From Tunturiibacter gelidiferens (GTDB lineage: Bacteria; Acidobacteriota; Terriglobia; Terriglobales; Acidobacteriaceae), in the NCBI RefSeq assembly GCF_014201335.1, contig NZ_JACHEB010000010.1, positions 1-64,000 of the forward strand: a stretch of DNA of 64,000 nucleotides, read 5' to 3'. Positions 46,431 to 55,495 of this stretch are shown here, piece after piece (positions within the stretch are counted from its first letter, which is position 1; each line of letters starts with the position of its first letter). The position numbers and the translations under genes were made by a program. The notes below the pieces were generated by a model that saw nothing but the letters and a program-made list of their open reading frames with translations, did not search any database and was not told the DNA's origin.

Positions 46431-47887
46431 TCGATAAGCGGGTCGCTATTTTTCTGGCGTTAGGCGGACTCTTCGCGACAGGCTGCGAGGTTGGCCCGAA
46501 GTATGTCAAACCATCTGCACCACCATCGCCACCAGCTATTAAGGAGCCGTTGCCTTCCAATGTCACTGACTCATCAGATTGGAAGACAGCCAGTCCTAAT
46601 GATCAGGTAGAGCGAGGAAAGTGGTGGATGGTCTTTGGTGATGCCCGGCTGAATGACTATGAAGACCAGCTCACTCAGGCGAACCAGAACCTCCAACTCG
46701 CGGAAGCGCGTCTTCGGCAGGCACGGGCAGCCATTCGGTTCAACCGCGCTTCTCAGTTTCCGTCCATCAGTTTGTCTCCAAGCATTCTGAACGAGAGAGA
46801 CTCAGCTAACCAGCCCTACTTCAATCAGGCTCTGGTCAACAACGGTACAGGCAACTTCGTCTTTCCTCTCGAGCTCTCCTACGAGGTAGACCTCTGGGGA
46901 CGCGTTCGCCGTTCGGTGACTGCGGCGAAAGAGGAAGCACAGTCTTCAGCCGGCGATGTGGAAGTTTCAAAGTTGAGTCTTCATGCGGAGCTTGCTCGTG
47001 ATTATTTCGGCCTGCGAAGTGCAGATCTTCAGGAGCGGCTGCTTCGAGATACTGTGAAAACGTATGAACACGCGCTAAAGGTTACTGAAGATCGATACAA
47101 CGGCGGGGCATCACCTCGCGCAGATGTTGAGCAGGCCCGTACTCAGCTTCAGTCAGCACAAGTTCTAGAGACAGACATCGTTCAAGCCAGGGCTAACTAT
47201 GAGCACGCGATTGCAGTTCTGGTCGGAAAGACTCCTGCCCAGTTCTCGATCGCCCTCGACGAGAATTTTGTGCTTCAACCACCTCAGATACCCGTTGGAG
47301 TCGCCGGAACCCTTCTTGAACGCCGGCCAGATGTGTCGGCGGCAGAACGTAGAGTAGCCGCAGCCAATGAACAGATCGGTATTGCCAAGGCGGCTTATTT
47401 CCCTCAGGTGACCATCGGTGCGGCTGCAGGATTTCAGTCTGCCCAGGCTTCCAATTGGTTCAGCTGGCCCAGCAGGCTTTGGGCCGTAGGTCCGTCTGTA
47501 TCTCAAGTGATCTACGACGGTGGACGGCGCCGTGCAATCTCCGAGGGGGCGCGTGCCAACTATGATGCTACGATCGCCATTTATCGACAGGACAGCCTTA
47601 CTGCATTTCAGGAGGTCGAAGATAATCTTGTTGTCCTCAATGTTCTAGCCAAGGAAGTGGAACAACAAAGGAGTGCGACGATCTCCGCGGAAAAAGCACT
47701 CGATTTATTCACAAAACGCTATCAGGACGGGGTCGATACCTACCTCCAGGTCGTGACGTCTCAGACAACCGCCTTACAGAATGAGCGAAACGATATCGAT
47801 CTACGTCAGCGCGAGATGGACGCGAGTGTCCTGCTGATTAAGGCTATTGGAGGGGGTTGGGACGCTACTCAGCTTCCTAATTACTAA
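46427..47887 (+). CDS. RND efflux outer-membrane lipoprotein (NodT/OprM type)
   Basis: 486 residues; its start overlaps the adaptor stop by four bases. A lipoprotein signal ends LFATGC with the acylated cysteine at position 20, followed by EVGPKYVKP, the typical start of the NodT group. Two OEP repeats are seen (RLRQARAAIRFNRASQFPSISL and later ERRVAAANEQIGIAKAAYFPQVTIGA). It completes a three-gene tripartite pump spanning both membranes. Confidence 0.95.
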   Translation: MIDKRVAIFLALGGLFATGCEVGPKYVKPSAPPSPPAIKEPLPSNVTDSSDWKTASPNDQVERGKWWMVFGDARLNDYEDQLTQANQNLQLAEARLRQARAAIRFNRASQFPSISLSPSILNERDSANQPYFNQALVNNGTGNFVFPLELSYEVDLWGRVRRSVTAAKEEAQSSAGDVEVSKLSLHAELARDYFGLRSADLQERLLRDTVKTYEHALKVTEDRYNGGASPRADVEQARTQLQSAQVLETDIVQARANYEHAIAVLVGKTPAQFSIALDENFVLQPPQIPVGVAGTLLERRPDVSAAERRVAAANEQIGIAKAAYFPQVTIGAAAGFQSAQASNWFSWPSRLWAVGPSVSQVIYDGGRRRAISEGARANYDATIAIYRQDSLTAFQEVEDNLVVLNVLAKEVEQQRSATISAEKALDLFTKRYQDGVDTYLQVVTSQTTALQNERNDIDLRQREMDASVLLIKAIGGGWDATQLPNY

Positions 47888-48008
47888 CTTGCTGAGATAT
47901 CGGTGAAAATCCGCCGCGCCAGAGATCGTGGCATTCGAAGTTGCATTCGCGATCATTTAAACAATCGCTGATGCGCGCCCGCAAATAGAAGCGAGAGGAA
48001 CACGACCA

Positions 48009-48767
48009 ATGACCACCAAACCCAACAAAGGACCATCTGACCAAATCGACGAGATCAACCCGAAATATCAGTGGAACTCAGAAAAGCCTTCAGTGCTTGT
48101 GTTCGACGTCAATGAGACGCTGATTAACTTCGAATCAATGAATGCGCTGTTCGAACGGATCTACGGTGACAAACACGTGATGCGCGAATGGCTAGGCCAT
48201 CTGATCATGTACTCGATGACACTTACGTTATCGGGACTCTATGTGGACTACTATTCCCTGGGACAGGGGCTGCTCCAAATGATTGGCTCGATCAAAGGGG
48301 TTAACATACGTCCCGAGGACCATGAAGAGATCAAAACCGCGATGATGACCATGCCGACACATTCGGATGTCGTCGAAGGGTTGAAGCATTTGAAGAAGCT
48401 GGGGTATCGCATGGTGACTTTGACAAACTCGCCACCGAATCCCAACGGCAAGAGTCCACTCGAGCAGGCCGGTCTTGCCGAATATTTCGAGCGTCAATTC
48501 AGCATCGAAGCCGTACGCTCTTATAAACCTTCTCAAGGGGTGTATCACATGGTTGCGCAGGAGCTCGATGTCCAACCTTCCTCGTGCTGCATGGTTGCGG
48601 CTCATGTATGGGACACAATCGGAGCTCAAAGCGCAGGATTCTCGGCCGCACTCATCACGCGCCCGGGAAATGCACTCTTGCCAACTCCCGGATTGCCTCA
48701 GCCAAACTTCGTTGCCAAAGACCTGATTCATCTGGCAAAGATTCTTCCCTCAGTGAAGGGTGTTTGA
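48009..48767 (+). CDS. Haloacid dehalogenase, type II
   Basis: 252 residues with GAGAGGA upstream. The nucleophile Asp33 lies in SVLVFDVNETLIN. Motif II is VTLTNSPPNP, the lysine is in YKPSQGVYH, and motif IV is VAAHVWDTIGAQSAG, as in L-2-haloacid dehalogenases of the HAD superfamily. These hydrolyse 2-haloalkanoates with inversion. The first 25 residues are an extra, polar extension. It faces the GntR regulator but has its own promoter region; whether it is linked to the pump upstream is unknown. Confidence 0.87.
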   Translation: MTTKPNKGPSDQIDEINPKYQWNSEKPSVLVFDVNETLINFESMNALFERIYGDKHVMREWLGHLIMYSMTLTLSGLYVDYYSLGQGLLQMIGSIKGVNIRPEDHEEIKTAMMTMPTHSDVVEGLKHLKKLGYRMVTLTNSPPNPNGKSPLEQAGLAEYFERQFSIEAVRSYKPSQGVYHMVAQELDVQPSSCCMVAAHVWDTIGAQSAGFSAALITRPGNALLPTPGLPQPNFVAKDLIHLAKILPSVKGV

Positions 48768-48806
48768 TTCATGCTCGGAGGCTTATTTCTAAAGCCCCCG
48801 AGCGTC

Positions 48807-49421
48807 TTACCTCGTCACGCGTTCTAAGCCGCGAATATGGCGCCGGAGTAGCTCTATGGCCTCTGGAAAGTCCTTCACCTTTAGAGCGTCAACAATTTGT
48901 CGATGAGCGTGACTGGACGTGGGCTTCCAGCCGCCGGAGCGGGTTGCGGACAAAATGATGCGGGAGTTCGCGAGTTGGAGTTGATCAATCATTTCGAGCA
49001 ATCTTGGCATCTTGCAAGGCGCAACCAATTCCCGGTGAAATAGCTTGTTCGCCTGTTCCCACTCGGTCATCGTTTGTGCCTGATCACCTTTCAGCATGGC
49101 GTGTTCGATCTTTTCGAAGCAGGCTGCATTCAACCTGGGAGCCGCATGAGAAAGTGCCAATGTTTCAAGCGAAGCACGAACCTCAACGATCTCCTGCATG
49201 GAGACATGATCGAGAGGAGCCACCCTCATGCCACGACGCGGTTCGCTCACGGCCAGCCATTGGGCACGCAAGAGCTGGAATGCCTCTCGCACCGGAACGT
49301 GACTCGCGTCAAATTCTTCCGCAATCCGGTCCTGCCGCAAAGGAGCGTCGGGGACGAGCGTTCCAGAGACAATGCGCTCCGCAAGGATGCGCGCGATCCG
49401 TTCTGCCGTAGTTTCAGCCAT
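48807..49421 (-). CDS. bioR: GntR/FCD regulator, BioR-like biotin repressor
   Basis: 204 residues. The N-terminal winged helix (ALAERIVSG-like ILAERIVSG, PLRQDRIAEEFDASHVPVREAFQLLRAQ) includes ASHVPVREAF, which I associate with BioR of Agrobacterium and Brucella. The C-terminal FCD domain carries the metal-binding histidines in NKLFHREL and SSHAHRQIVDAL. It is divergent from bioB, and the intergenic space holds mirror-image BioR-box-like elements, one beginning 12 bases before this gene's start. Position and operator fit a biotin-pathway repressor that also controls itself. The name rests on recall and context, not on a database search. Confidence 0.75.
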   Translation of the reverse strand: MAETTAERIARILAERIVSGTLVPDAPLRQDRIAEEFDASHVPVREAFQLLRAQWLAVSEPRRGMRVAPLDHVSMQEIVEVRASLETLALSHAAPRLNAACFEKIEHAMLKGDQAQTMTEWEQANKLFHRELVAPCKMPRLLEMIDQLQLANSRIILSATRSGGWKPTSSHAHRQIVDALKVKDFPEAIELLRRHIRGLERVTR

Positions 49422-49432
49422 CGGTCACTTTT

Positions 49433-49444
49433 ATCATAGATAAT
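49433..49444. promoter_or_regulatory. BioR-box-like element in front of the GntR gene
   Basis: ATCATAGATAAT; its reverse complement is exactly the element at 49514-49525. It contains TTATCTATGA on the minus strand, close to the BioR consensus TTATCTATAA. It starts 12 bases upstream of the regulator start, a position fit for autorepression. Confidence 0.7.
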
Positions 49445-49513
49445 CTACGATCTGTGGTTTCCATACCGCTCTCGTTGTTACATTGAGACAGAAATAACCT
49501 CGGATGCAACATC

Positions 49514-49525
49514 ATTATCTATGAT
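49514..49525. promoter_or_regulatory. BioR-box-like element in front of bioB
   Basis: ATTATCTATGAT, the exact reverse complement of 49433-49444 and one base off TTATCTATAA in its core. It ends 25 bases before the bioB GTG start, near where transcription should begin, so binding would block the operon. Confidence 0.72.
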
Positions 49526-49550
49526 TTGCTCCCATCAGAGGAGACATACT

Positions 49551-50570
49551 GTGCTGTTGGAAAAAAAGCTAATAATGCCGTCCGCAAGGCCTGCCTCCAC
49601 ACCCTACCGTTCACCTGCGAATAGCACCTGGTCAGGGGCTGACGCCCGCGCGATATACGAATTGCCGTTCAACGATCTTCTCTTTCGGGCACATTCCGTT
49701 CATCGCGAGAACTTCAATCCCAATCAAGTTCAGCTCAGCAAATTGCTGAGCATAAAGACTGGCGGATGTCCTGAGGATTGCGGTTATTGCAGTCAGTCTG
49801 CACGCTCCGCGACAGGTCTCAACGCTTCAAAGTTGATGGGCGTCGACCAGGTCATTGACGAGGCACGCAAGGCGAAGGATGGGGGCGCTACTCGCTATTG
49901 CATGGGGGCAGCCTGGCGCAGTCCGAAAGAGCGCGATATGGATATTGTGATCGCGATGGTAAAGGGCGTAAAAGCGCTGAATCTCGAGACGTGCATGACA
50001 CTTGGCATGCTCTCAACGCAGCAGGCCGCAACTTTAGCCGAAGCCGGGCTTGATTACTACAACCACAATATCGATACCTCCGAGCGGTTCTACCCGAAGA
50101 TCATCACCACCAGAACTTTCGGGGATCGTATCGAAACCCTAGAGAATGTCCGACAGGCTGGGATGAAGGTGTGCGCTGGCGGCATTATCGGTATGGGGGA
50201 AAACCCGGAAGATCGCGTCGACATGCTTTTGACCCTAGCTAACCTGCCATCGCCGCCTGAGAGCGTGCCGGTCAATATGCTCATTCCAATTCCGGGCTCA
50301 AAACTATCCGATTCAGCACCGGTCGATCCGATCGAATTCATTCGGATTATCGCGCTCGCGCGGATACTCATACCGAAATCTCATGTACGCCTGTCCGCAG
50401 GACGAAAGGACATGTCCGACGAACTGCAGGCGCTCTGCTTTTTTGCAGGTGCGAATTCGATATTCGTTGGGGATACATTACTCACGGCTGCGAATCCTGG
50501 AAGCGATCGGGATACGAGTCTACTTCAAAGGCTTGGGATGTCACCGGAGCCCATGGCAACAGCCAAATGA
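49551..50570 (+). CDS. bioB: Biotin synthase
   Basis: 339 residues from GTG 49551, chosen for GAGGAGA seven bases upstream; ATG 49575 is an alternative. Radical-SAM enzyme: Cys73, Cys77 and Cys80 in GGCPEDCGYC bind the 4Fe-4S cluster, and the YYNHNIDTS and MLIPIPGS patterns line the active site. It inserts sulfur into dethiobiotin to give biotin, the last step. Its stop overlaps the bioF start by four bases. First gene of a five-gene operon behind a BioR-like box. Confidence 0.96.
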   Translation: MLLEKKLIMPSARPASTPYRSPANSTWSGADARAIYELPFNDLLFRAHSVHRENFNPNQVQLSKLLSIKTGGCPEDCGYCSQSARSATGLNASKLMGVDQVIDEARKAKDGGATRYCMGAAWRSPKERDMDIVIAMVKGVKALNLETCMTLGMLSTQQAATLAEAGLDYYNHNIDTSERFYPKIITTRTFGDRIETLENVRQAGMKVCAGGIIGMGENPEDRVDMLLTLANLPSPPESVPVNMLIPIPGSKLSDSAPVDPIEFIRIIALARILIPKSHVRLSAGRKDMSDELQALCFFAGANSIFVGDTLLTAANPGSDRDTSLLQRLGMSPEPMATAK

Positions 50571-51712
50571 TGAAGCAGTTACTGGGTCGCTATGAGGCCA
50601 TACTGAATCAACTCGAAGGGAAGGGAAGGCGTCGCAAGCTTTCTGCACAACAAGGCAAGGACTTCACCTCGAACGATTACCTTGGCCTTGCCGAATCGCA
50701 GAGGCTGCGCGAGAGCGTAGTCTCGGCACTCGAAAGAGGCGTTCCTGTTGGAGCGGGCGGATCGCGGCTCCTTCGCGGCAATCATTCCGAGCACGAGACG
50801 CTGGAGTCAGAAGGTGCCACCTTCTTCCGTTCCGAACGCATGATGTATTTCGGGAGCGGCTATGCAGCCAATCTCGCGGTTCTTGCCACGCTTCCGCAGC
50901 GCAATGACCTGATTGTCTACGACGAATTGATCCACACGAGCGCACACGCAGGGATAGCGGCCGGGCGGAGTTCGTCGGCGAGTGTGCCACACAACGATCT
51001 CGATGCGACGGAAGATGTCATTCGTAAATGGCGGCAGGCGGACGGCAAGGGGCATCCCTGGATCGTCGTTGAAAGTCTTTATTCGATGGATGGAGACAAG
51101 GCTCCGCTTGCCGGGCTAATGGAATTAGCCGATAGGTATGACGGATTTCTTTTCGTCGATGAAGCACATGCAACAGGCGTTCACGGCACAGACGGCCGCG
51201 GTTTTTCCGCCGAACTGGAAGGCCGGGACAACGTCGTCGTACTTCACACCTGCGGGAAAGCACTTGGGGCGGAGGGTGCGCTTGTAGGAGCAAGTGGCAT
51301 ATTGTGTGACTACCTTATAAATCACGCACGGCCCTTCATCTACGCCACTGCGCCTTCTCCACTTATGGCAGCGGTTGTACGTGAAGCGTTGAAGATCCTG
51401 TCTGACGAACCGGAGCGGCGGCGAAAGCTCCACAGCATGATCGCTTGCGCGAATGAGAAGGTCCTCAGTGTTCTCGGACGCGAATCTAGCGGCTCTCAGA
51501 TTCTGCCAGTCATCCTCGGCGACAATGCTCGTACTTTACGCGTCGCGGAGCAGATGCAGGCGGATGGATTCGACATTCGAGCCATTCGTCCCCCGACAGT
51601 TCCAGCAAATACCGCTCGGCTGCGAGTCTCCGTGACACTCAACGTGGATCTGTCAACCATTTCTCGTATGTTCGATCGTCTGGCAACGGTGATCGCGGAA
51701 ACCCAGCAATGA
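50567..51712 (+). CDS. bioF: 8-amino-7-oxononanoate synthase
   Basis: 381 residues. PLP-dependent alpha-oxoamine synthase: the PLP lysine is Lys231 in HTCGKALGAEGA, DEAH is at 198-201 and SNDYLG near 35-40. It condenses pimeloyl-ACP (or CoA) with alanine, the first committed step of the ring assembly. It overlaps bioB and bioD by four bases each (ATGA), so translation is coupled. Confidence 0.96.
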   Translation: MMKQLLGRYEAILNQLEGKGRRRKLSAQQGKDFTSNDYLGLAESQRLRESVVSALERGVPVGAGGSRLLRGNHSEHETLESEGATFFRSERMMYFGSGYAANLAVLATLPQRNDLIVYDELIHTSAHAGIAAGRSSSASVPHNDLDATEDVIRKWRQADGKGHPWIVVESLYSMDGDKAPLAGLMELADRYDGFLFVDEAHATGVHGTDGRGFSAELEGRDNVVVLHTCGKALGAEGALVGASGILCDYLINHARPFIYATAPSPLMAAVVREALKILSDEPERRRKLHSMIACANEKVLSVLGRESSGSQILPVILGDNARTLRVAEQMQADGFDIRAIRPPTVPANTARLRVSVTLNVDLSTISRMFDRLATVIAETQQ

Positions 51713-52347
51713 GCCTGCGAATCGTTATCACTGGCACTGACACAGGAATCGGCAAGACGGTGTTCTCTGCTGGACTGACTGACGCGCTTGGTGGCTGCTA
51801 TTGGAAGCCTATCCAGTCCGGACTGGATGAAGAGACTGACAGCGAGATTGTAGCCCGGCTCGGACATATATCACCTCAACGGATTCTTCCCGAAGTGTGG
51901 CGGCTCAATACCCCGGTGTCTCCCCACCTGTCGGCGGAGAACGACGGCGTGATGCTCGCTCCGGAGGTGCTCCAGCCGCCGATTACGGGCTTGCCTCTCG
52001 TTATTGAAGGGGCTGGAGGTCTACTAGTTCCTCTAACCCGCCAGAGTACTTTCGCCGATGTCTTCGCGCGCTGGCAGATCCCGGCAATTTTATGTGCCCG
52101 TACAAGTCTCGGGACGATTAACCATACGTTGCTTTCCCTGGAGGCTATGCGACGTCGCCTCATTCCGGTGCTGGGCATCGCATTCATTGGGGAGGATTAC
52201 CCCGATACACAAAGAACGATTGTGGAGATGGGAGATGTCCGCATTCTTGGGAGATTGCCATATCTCAATCCTTTGACGGCGGAGGCGTTACGACAAGCCA
52301 TGCGAGAGCGCTTCGACGTTCCATCGATCAGAGAGGCAATCACGTAA
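51709..52347 (+). CDS. bioD: Dethiobiotin synthetase
   Basis: 212 residues. The P-loop GTDTGIGKT is at 9-17 and IEGAGGLLVPL is the switch-like motif of the family. It closes the ureido ring with CO2 and ATP. It overlaps bioF by four bases and shares one base with the bioA start (TAATG). Confidence 0.94.
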   Translation: MSLRIVITGTDTGIGKTVFSAGLTDALGGCYWKPIQSGLDEETDSEIVARLGHISPQRILPEVWRLNTPVSPHLSAENDGVMLAPEVLQPPITGLPLVIEGAGGLLVPLTRQSTFADVFARWQIPAILCARTSLGTINHTLLSLEAMRRRLIPVLGIAFIGEDYPDTQRTIVEMGDVRILGRLPYLNPLTAEALRQAMRERFDVPSIREAIT

Positions 52348-53624
52348 TGCATTCCGATTTGCAGTCTCCTGTTTGGCATCCATTTACCCAGCACGGCCTC
52401 GATCCTGTAACTACTAAGATCGTTAGGACGGAAGGCGCTTATCTGATCGATGAACACGGCCGTTTGGTTCTCGATGCAATCTCGTCCTGGTGGGTCATCA
52501 CTCATCGTCATCGACATCCGGCCATTGCGGAAGCGATTCAAGTGGCAGCCGAGACCCTCGATCAGGTTATCTTCGCCGAGTACACCCATGAGGCGGCGGA
52601 AGAACTTGCAACGGGTCTGCTCCGCGTTGCCCCACCCGGCCTGGCACACGTGTTTTACTCCGACAGCGGTTCTACCGCAGTGGAAGTGGCATTGAAGATG
52701 GCACTCGGCTTTTTTCATCATGTAGGAGACCCACGCTCGCGCATTGCCGTCATGGAGCACAGCTATCACGGGGACACTATTGGCACGATGTCCGCGGGAG
52801 AACGAGGGGTCTTCAATGCGCCCTATGGGGCATTGTTGTTCGATGTGGACAGGGTGCCATTCCCTGAGGCCAGCCGGGAGCAAGACACACTCGATGCATT
52901 CGAGCGACTCTGCAGGGACCGCAAGATCGCGGCGCTTCTCGTCGAGCCCTTGGTGCTGGGCGCGGGTGGCATGAAGATGTATTCGGCTCGTATTCTCACC
53001 GAGCTGAAGCAAATCGCGGAGCGGTTTCATACGTTGCTGATCGTCGACGAAGTGATGACCGGTTGGGGGCGAACGGGGACGCTCTTCGCCTGCGAACAGG
53101 CAGCTATCAGCCCGGATATCCTTTGCACCTCCAAGGGGATCACTGGCGGCGCGCTGCCACTGGCGGCGACGCTGTGTTCCCACGAAATCTTCGATGCTCA
53201 CTTCTCCACCGACCGAAGCCGAATGTTCTTCCACTCGAGCTCTTACACGGCAAACCCCATTGCCTGTGCTGCAGCCGTAGCGAATCTCAAGATCTGGCAG
53301 ACTGAGCCAGTTGCACAACGCATCGAGGAGCTGGGGCGTCTGCACCAGGAACGGTTAGAACCATTCCGGACTGATCCGCGGTTTGCTAACGTCCGGCAAA
53401 CTGGAACCATCGCTGCCCTCGATCTCGACGTCTCGACTGCAGGTTATCTCTCGGACGTCGGGCCGAAGCTCAGACGCTTCTTCCGAGACCGAGATCTGCT
53501 CATCCGCCCACTCGGAAATGTGATTTACCTCATGACACCCTACTGCGTGGTCCCAAACGAACTCGATCGTGCCTACGCGGCGATCGACGAAGTCGCTGAC
53601 ATGATTCGCAAGGCAAATAAATGA
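52347..53624 (+). CDS. bioA: Adenosylmethionine-8-amino-7-oxononanoate aminotransferase
   Basis: 425 residues. Class III aminotransferase with DAISSWWV near 43-50, DEVMTGWGRTG from 234, and the PLP lysine Lys263 in CTSKGITGG. It uses S-adenosylmethionine as amino donor to make 7,8-diaminononanoate. The WW after SS at 47-49 is the BioA signature. The stop overlaps the bioZ start by four bases. Confidence 0.95.
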   Translation: MHSDLQSPVWHPFTQHGLDPVTTKIVRTEGAYLIDEHGRLVLDAISSWWVITHRHRHPAIAEAIQVAAETLDQVIFAEYTHEAAEELATGLLRVAPPGLAHVFYSDSGSTAVEVALKMALGFFHHVGDPRSRIAVMEHSYHGDTIGTMSAGERGVFNAPYGALLFDVDRVPFPEASREQDTLDAFERLCRDRKIAALLVEPLVLGAGGMKMYSARILTELKQIAERFHTLLIVDEVMTGWGRTGTLFACEQAAISPDILCTSKGITGGALPLAATLCSHEIFDAHFSTDRSRMFFHSSSYTANPIACAAAVANLKIWQTEPVAQRIEELGRLHQERLEPFRTDPRFANVRQTGTIAALDLDVSTAGYLSDVGPKLRRFFRDRDLLIRPLGNVIYLMTPYCVVPNELDRAYAAIDEVADMIRKANK

Positions 53625-54613
53625 TGCTAGTCCGATCGAGCCGCATTGCTGGTCTGGGCCACTATGTTCCAGAAAGGCGTGTTGAGAATGGAGAGATTGA
53701 AACGAGACTTGGTCTTGAGGCCGGTTGGATCGAGAGGCGCACGGGCATCCGGGCGAGGCGCTGGGCTGCTCCTCACCAGGCACTGACGGATCTGGCTGTC
53801 GAAGCGGGAGCTATGGCGATTAACAATGCTGGTATGGCGCGAGCCGATGTGGGTTTAACGCTTCTGGCAACCTCCACTCCTGACCACCTTCTGCCTCCAT
53901 CTGGTCCTTTGCTGTCCCATCGCCTGGGCCTTCCAAACTCGGGTGCGCTCGATCTCACCGGTGCTTGCTCTGGATTTCTCTACGCTCTGACCCTGGCAGA
54001 TGGTTTTGTGAGGACACAGGGTAAGCCCGTGCTCATCGTCGCAGCGAACATATTGAGCCGACGAATCAATCCCGAGGAGCAGGGAAGCGCTATCCTCTTT
54101 GCAGACGCTGCGGGGGCGGTCCTTCTGGCACCTTCCGATTCTGCAGGGAGTGGGTTGCTCGGAGTCGATCTGGCCGCTGACGGAAGCCACTATGATCTGA
54201 TCTCCATTCCTGCCGGTGGGAGCAGGAGACCATTTATTGAAGGCATGGACCCGCGAGAGTTATTGATGACAATGAGGGATGGCAGATCAGTTTTCTCCCA
54301 GGCAGTACGCATGATGACGAAATGCTCTATGCGCGCCATGCAACAGGCGGATATGGCTGCGGCGGAGGTCGATCGTTTCGTTCCACATCAGGCCAATATC
54401 CGTATCTTCGACGCCGTTTGTGAAAACCTCGGTATTGCAAGCAGCAAAACGGTCCACACCATTGAAGAATTCGGAAACTCTTCCGCAGCTACCATCCCGT
54501 TATCCCTGTCCCTATCGAACATAAGTCGCCCTTTCGCCACCGGTGAACGGCTTCTTTTGACTACGGCGGGAGCGGGCCTGGCCGGGGGAAGTGTCGTTTT
54601 AGGAATAGGCTAG
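53621..54613 (+). CDS. bioZ: BioZ-like KAS III (pimeloyl-ACP precursor synthase)
   Basis: 330 residues, FabH fold. The thiolase-type triad is Cys116 in LTGACSGFLYAL, His256 in FVPHQAN and Asn286 in EEFGNSSAATIPL. In Agrobacterium BioZ condenses glutaryl-CoA with malonyl-ACP towards pimeloyl-ACP, replacing BioC/BioH. The place as last gene of a translationally coupled bioBFDA operon, with ATGA overlap, favours BioZ over a housekeeping FabH. GxxGIRARR and SRRxIxPxE-type substrate regions would need structure-based comparison. Confidence 0.85.
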   Translation: MMLVRSSRIAGLGHYVPERRVENGEIETRLGLEAGWIERRTGIRARRWAAPHQALTDLAVEAGAMAINNAGMARADVGLTLLATSTPDHLLPPSGPLLSHRLGLPNSGALDLTGACSGFLYALTLADGFVRTQGKPVLIVAANILSRRINPEEQGSAILFADAAGAVLLAPSDSAGSGLLGVDLAADGSHYDLISIPAGGSRRPFIEGMDPRELLMTMRDGRSVFSQAVRMMTKCSMRAMQQADMAAAEVDRFVPHQANIRIFDAVCENLGIASSKTVHTIEEFGNSSAATIPLSLSLSNISRPFATGERLLLTTAGAGLAGGSVVLGIG

Positions 54614-54813
54614 CTGTCAGGTCCGGTAGCTACTGGTAGTGCGCTAATGACCGCGAATTGCTCGACATCCCCTCGAGCACACTTATGCATTTAGCGCCGC
54701 CCCTACCAGCGGCCGAAAGCTCCAACAAACTCTAAGACCCTGAAATAATTTGTCACCTATCTCATTCGTCAGCATTCCAATTGAAGCTCTCAAAAGAAGG
54801 GAGAATCCGGACC

Positions 54814-55404
54814 ATGCAAAAGCGTAGAGCGGCGTCGAGTGCACAGAAGTCGACCAGCAAACAGACCGAAGGGAGCCATCGAAATAATGATTACGAGTCG
54901 CTCACCTATGGAATCGCGAAATCAAGTTTGGGGCACGTTCTCGTCGCTAGCGGGGACAAAGGAGTGGTTGCCGTCCTGATCGGCGAATCTCCGACGGTGG
55001 TGATGGATGATCTTCGTACGCGATTCCCCAAGGCACATCTGGTTCGTGACGATCAGATGCACGCAATAGAGATTTCACAGTTAATCAACTACATCGAATC
55101 TGCAAAAGAGGATGTCAATTTCGATCTGGATCTGCGAGGTACAGAGTTCCAGAGAAAGGTATGGCGGGCCGTGCGCAAGATAAAGATAGGTGAAACGACG
55201 ACTTACACCGATCTTGCTCGTTCTATTGGAGCCCCGAAAGCTATACGCGCCGTTGCCAATGCGTGCTCGATCAATCCCTTTGCATTTGCAGTTCCGTGCC
55301 ATCGAGTCTTGCATAAGGAACGCGCGCTCTCCTTTAGCCCCAACCGTGGAAATGATCGACAACGTCCCATGGTCGACCGTGAAGCAAGAGTCACAAAACG
55401 GTAA
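54814..55404 (+). CDS. Methylated-DNA-protein-cysteine methyltransferase (Ada C-terminal type)
   Basis: 196 residues from ATG 54814 with GGGAGA upstream. The C-terminal domain reads GTEFQRKVWRAVRKIKIGETTTYTDLARSIGAPKAIRAVANACSINPFAFAVPCHRV; PCHRV carries the methyl-accepting cysteine. After it the conserved GYRWG loop, which shapes the substrate pocket, is missing: the sequence reads LSFSPNRGNDRQRPMVDREA. The reading frame stays open, so it may be an altered or impaired enzyme. The Ada N-terminal regulatory half is absent. Confidence 0.8.
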   Translation: MQKRRAASSAQKSTSKQTEGSHRNNDYESLTYGIAKSSLGHVLVASGDKGVVAVLIGESPTVVMDDLRTRFPKAHLVRDDQMHAIEISQLINYIESAKEDVNFDLDLRGTEFQRKVWRAVRKIKIGETTTYTDLARSIGAPKAIRAVANACSINPFAFAVPCHRVLHKERALSFSPNRGNDRQRPMVDREARVTKR

Positions 55405-55495
55405 AACTATCGCTATCTGCTCCTGCTCACGCGTATCAGCAGCTATGTTTGAGCCGAAATTTAATCGTTCCACGCACAGAATAAAGGAGATCCCC

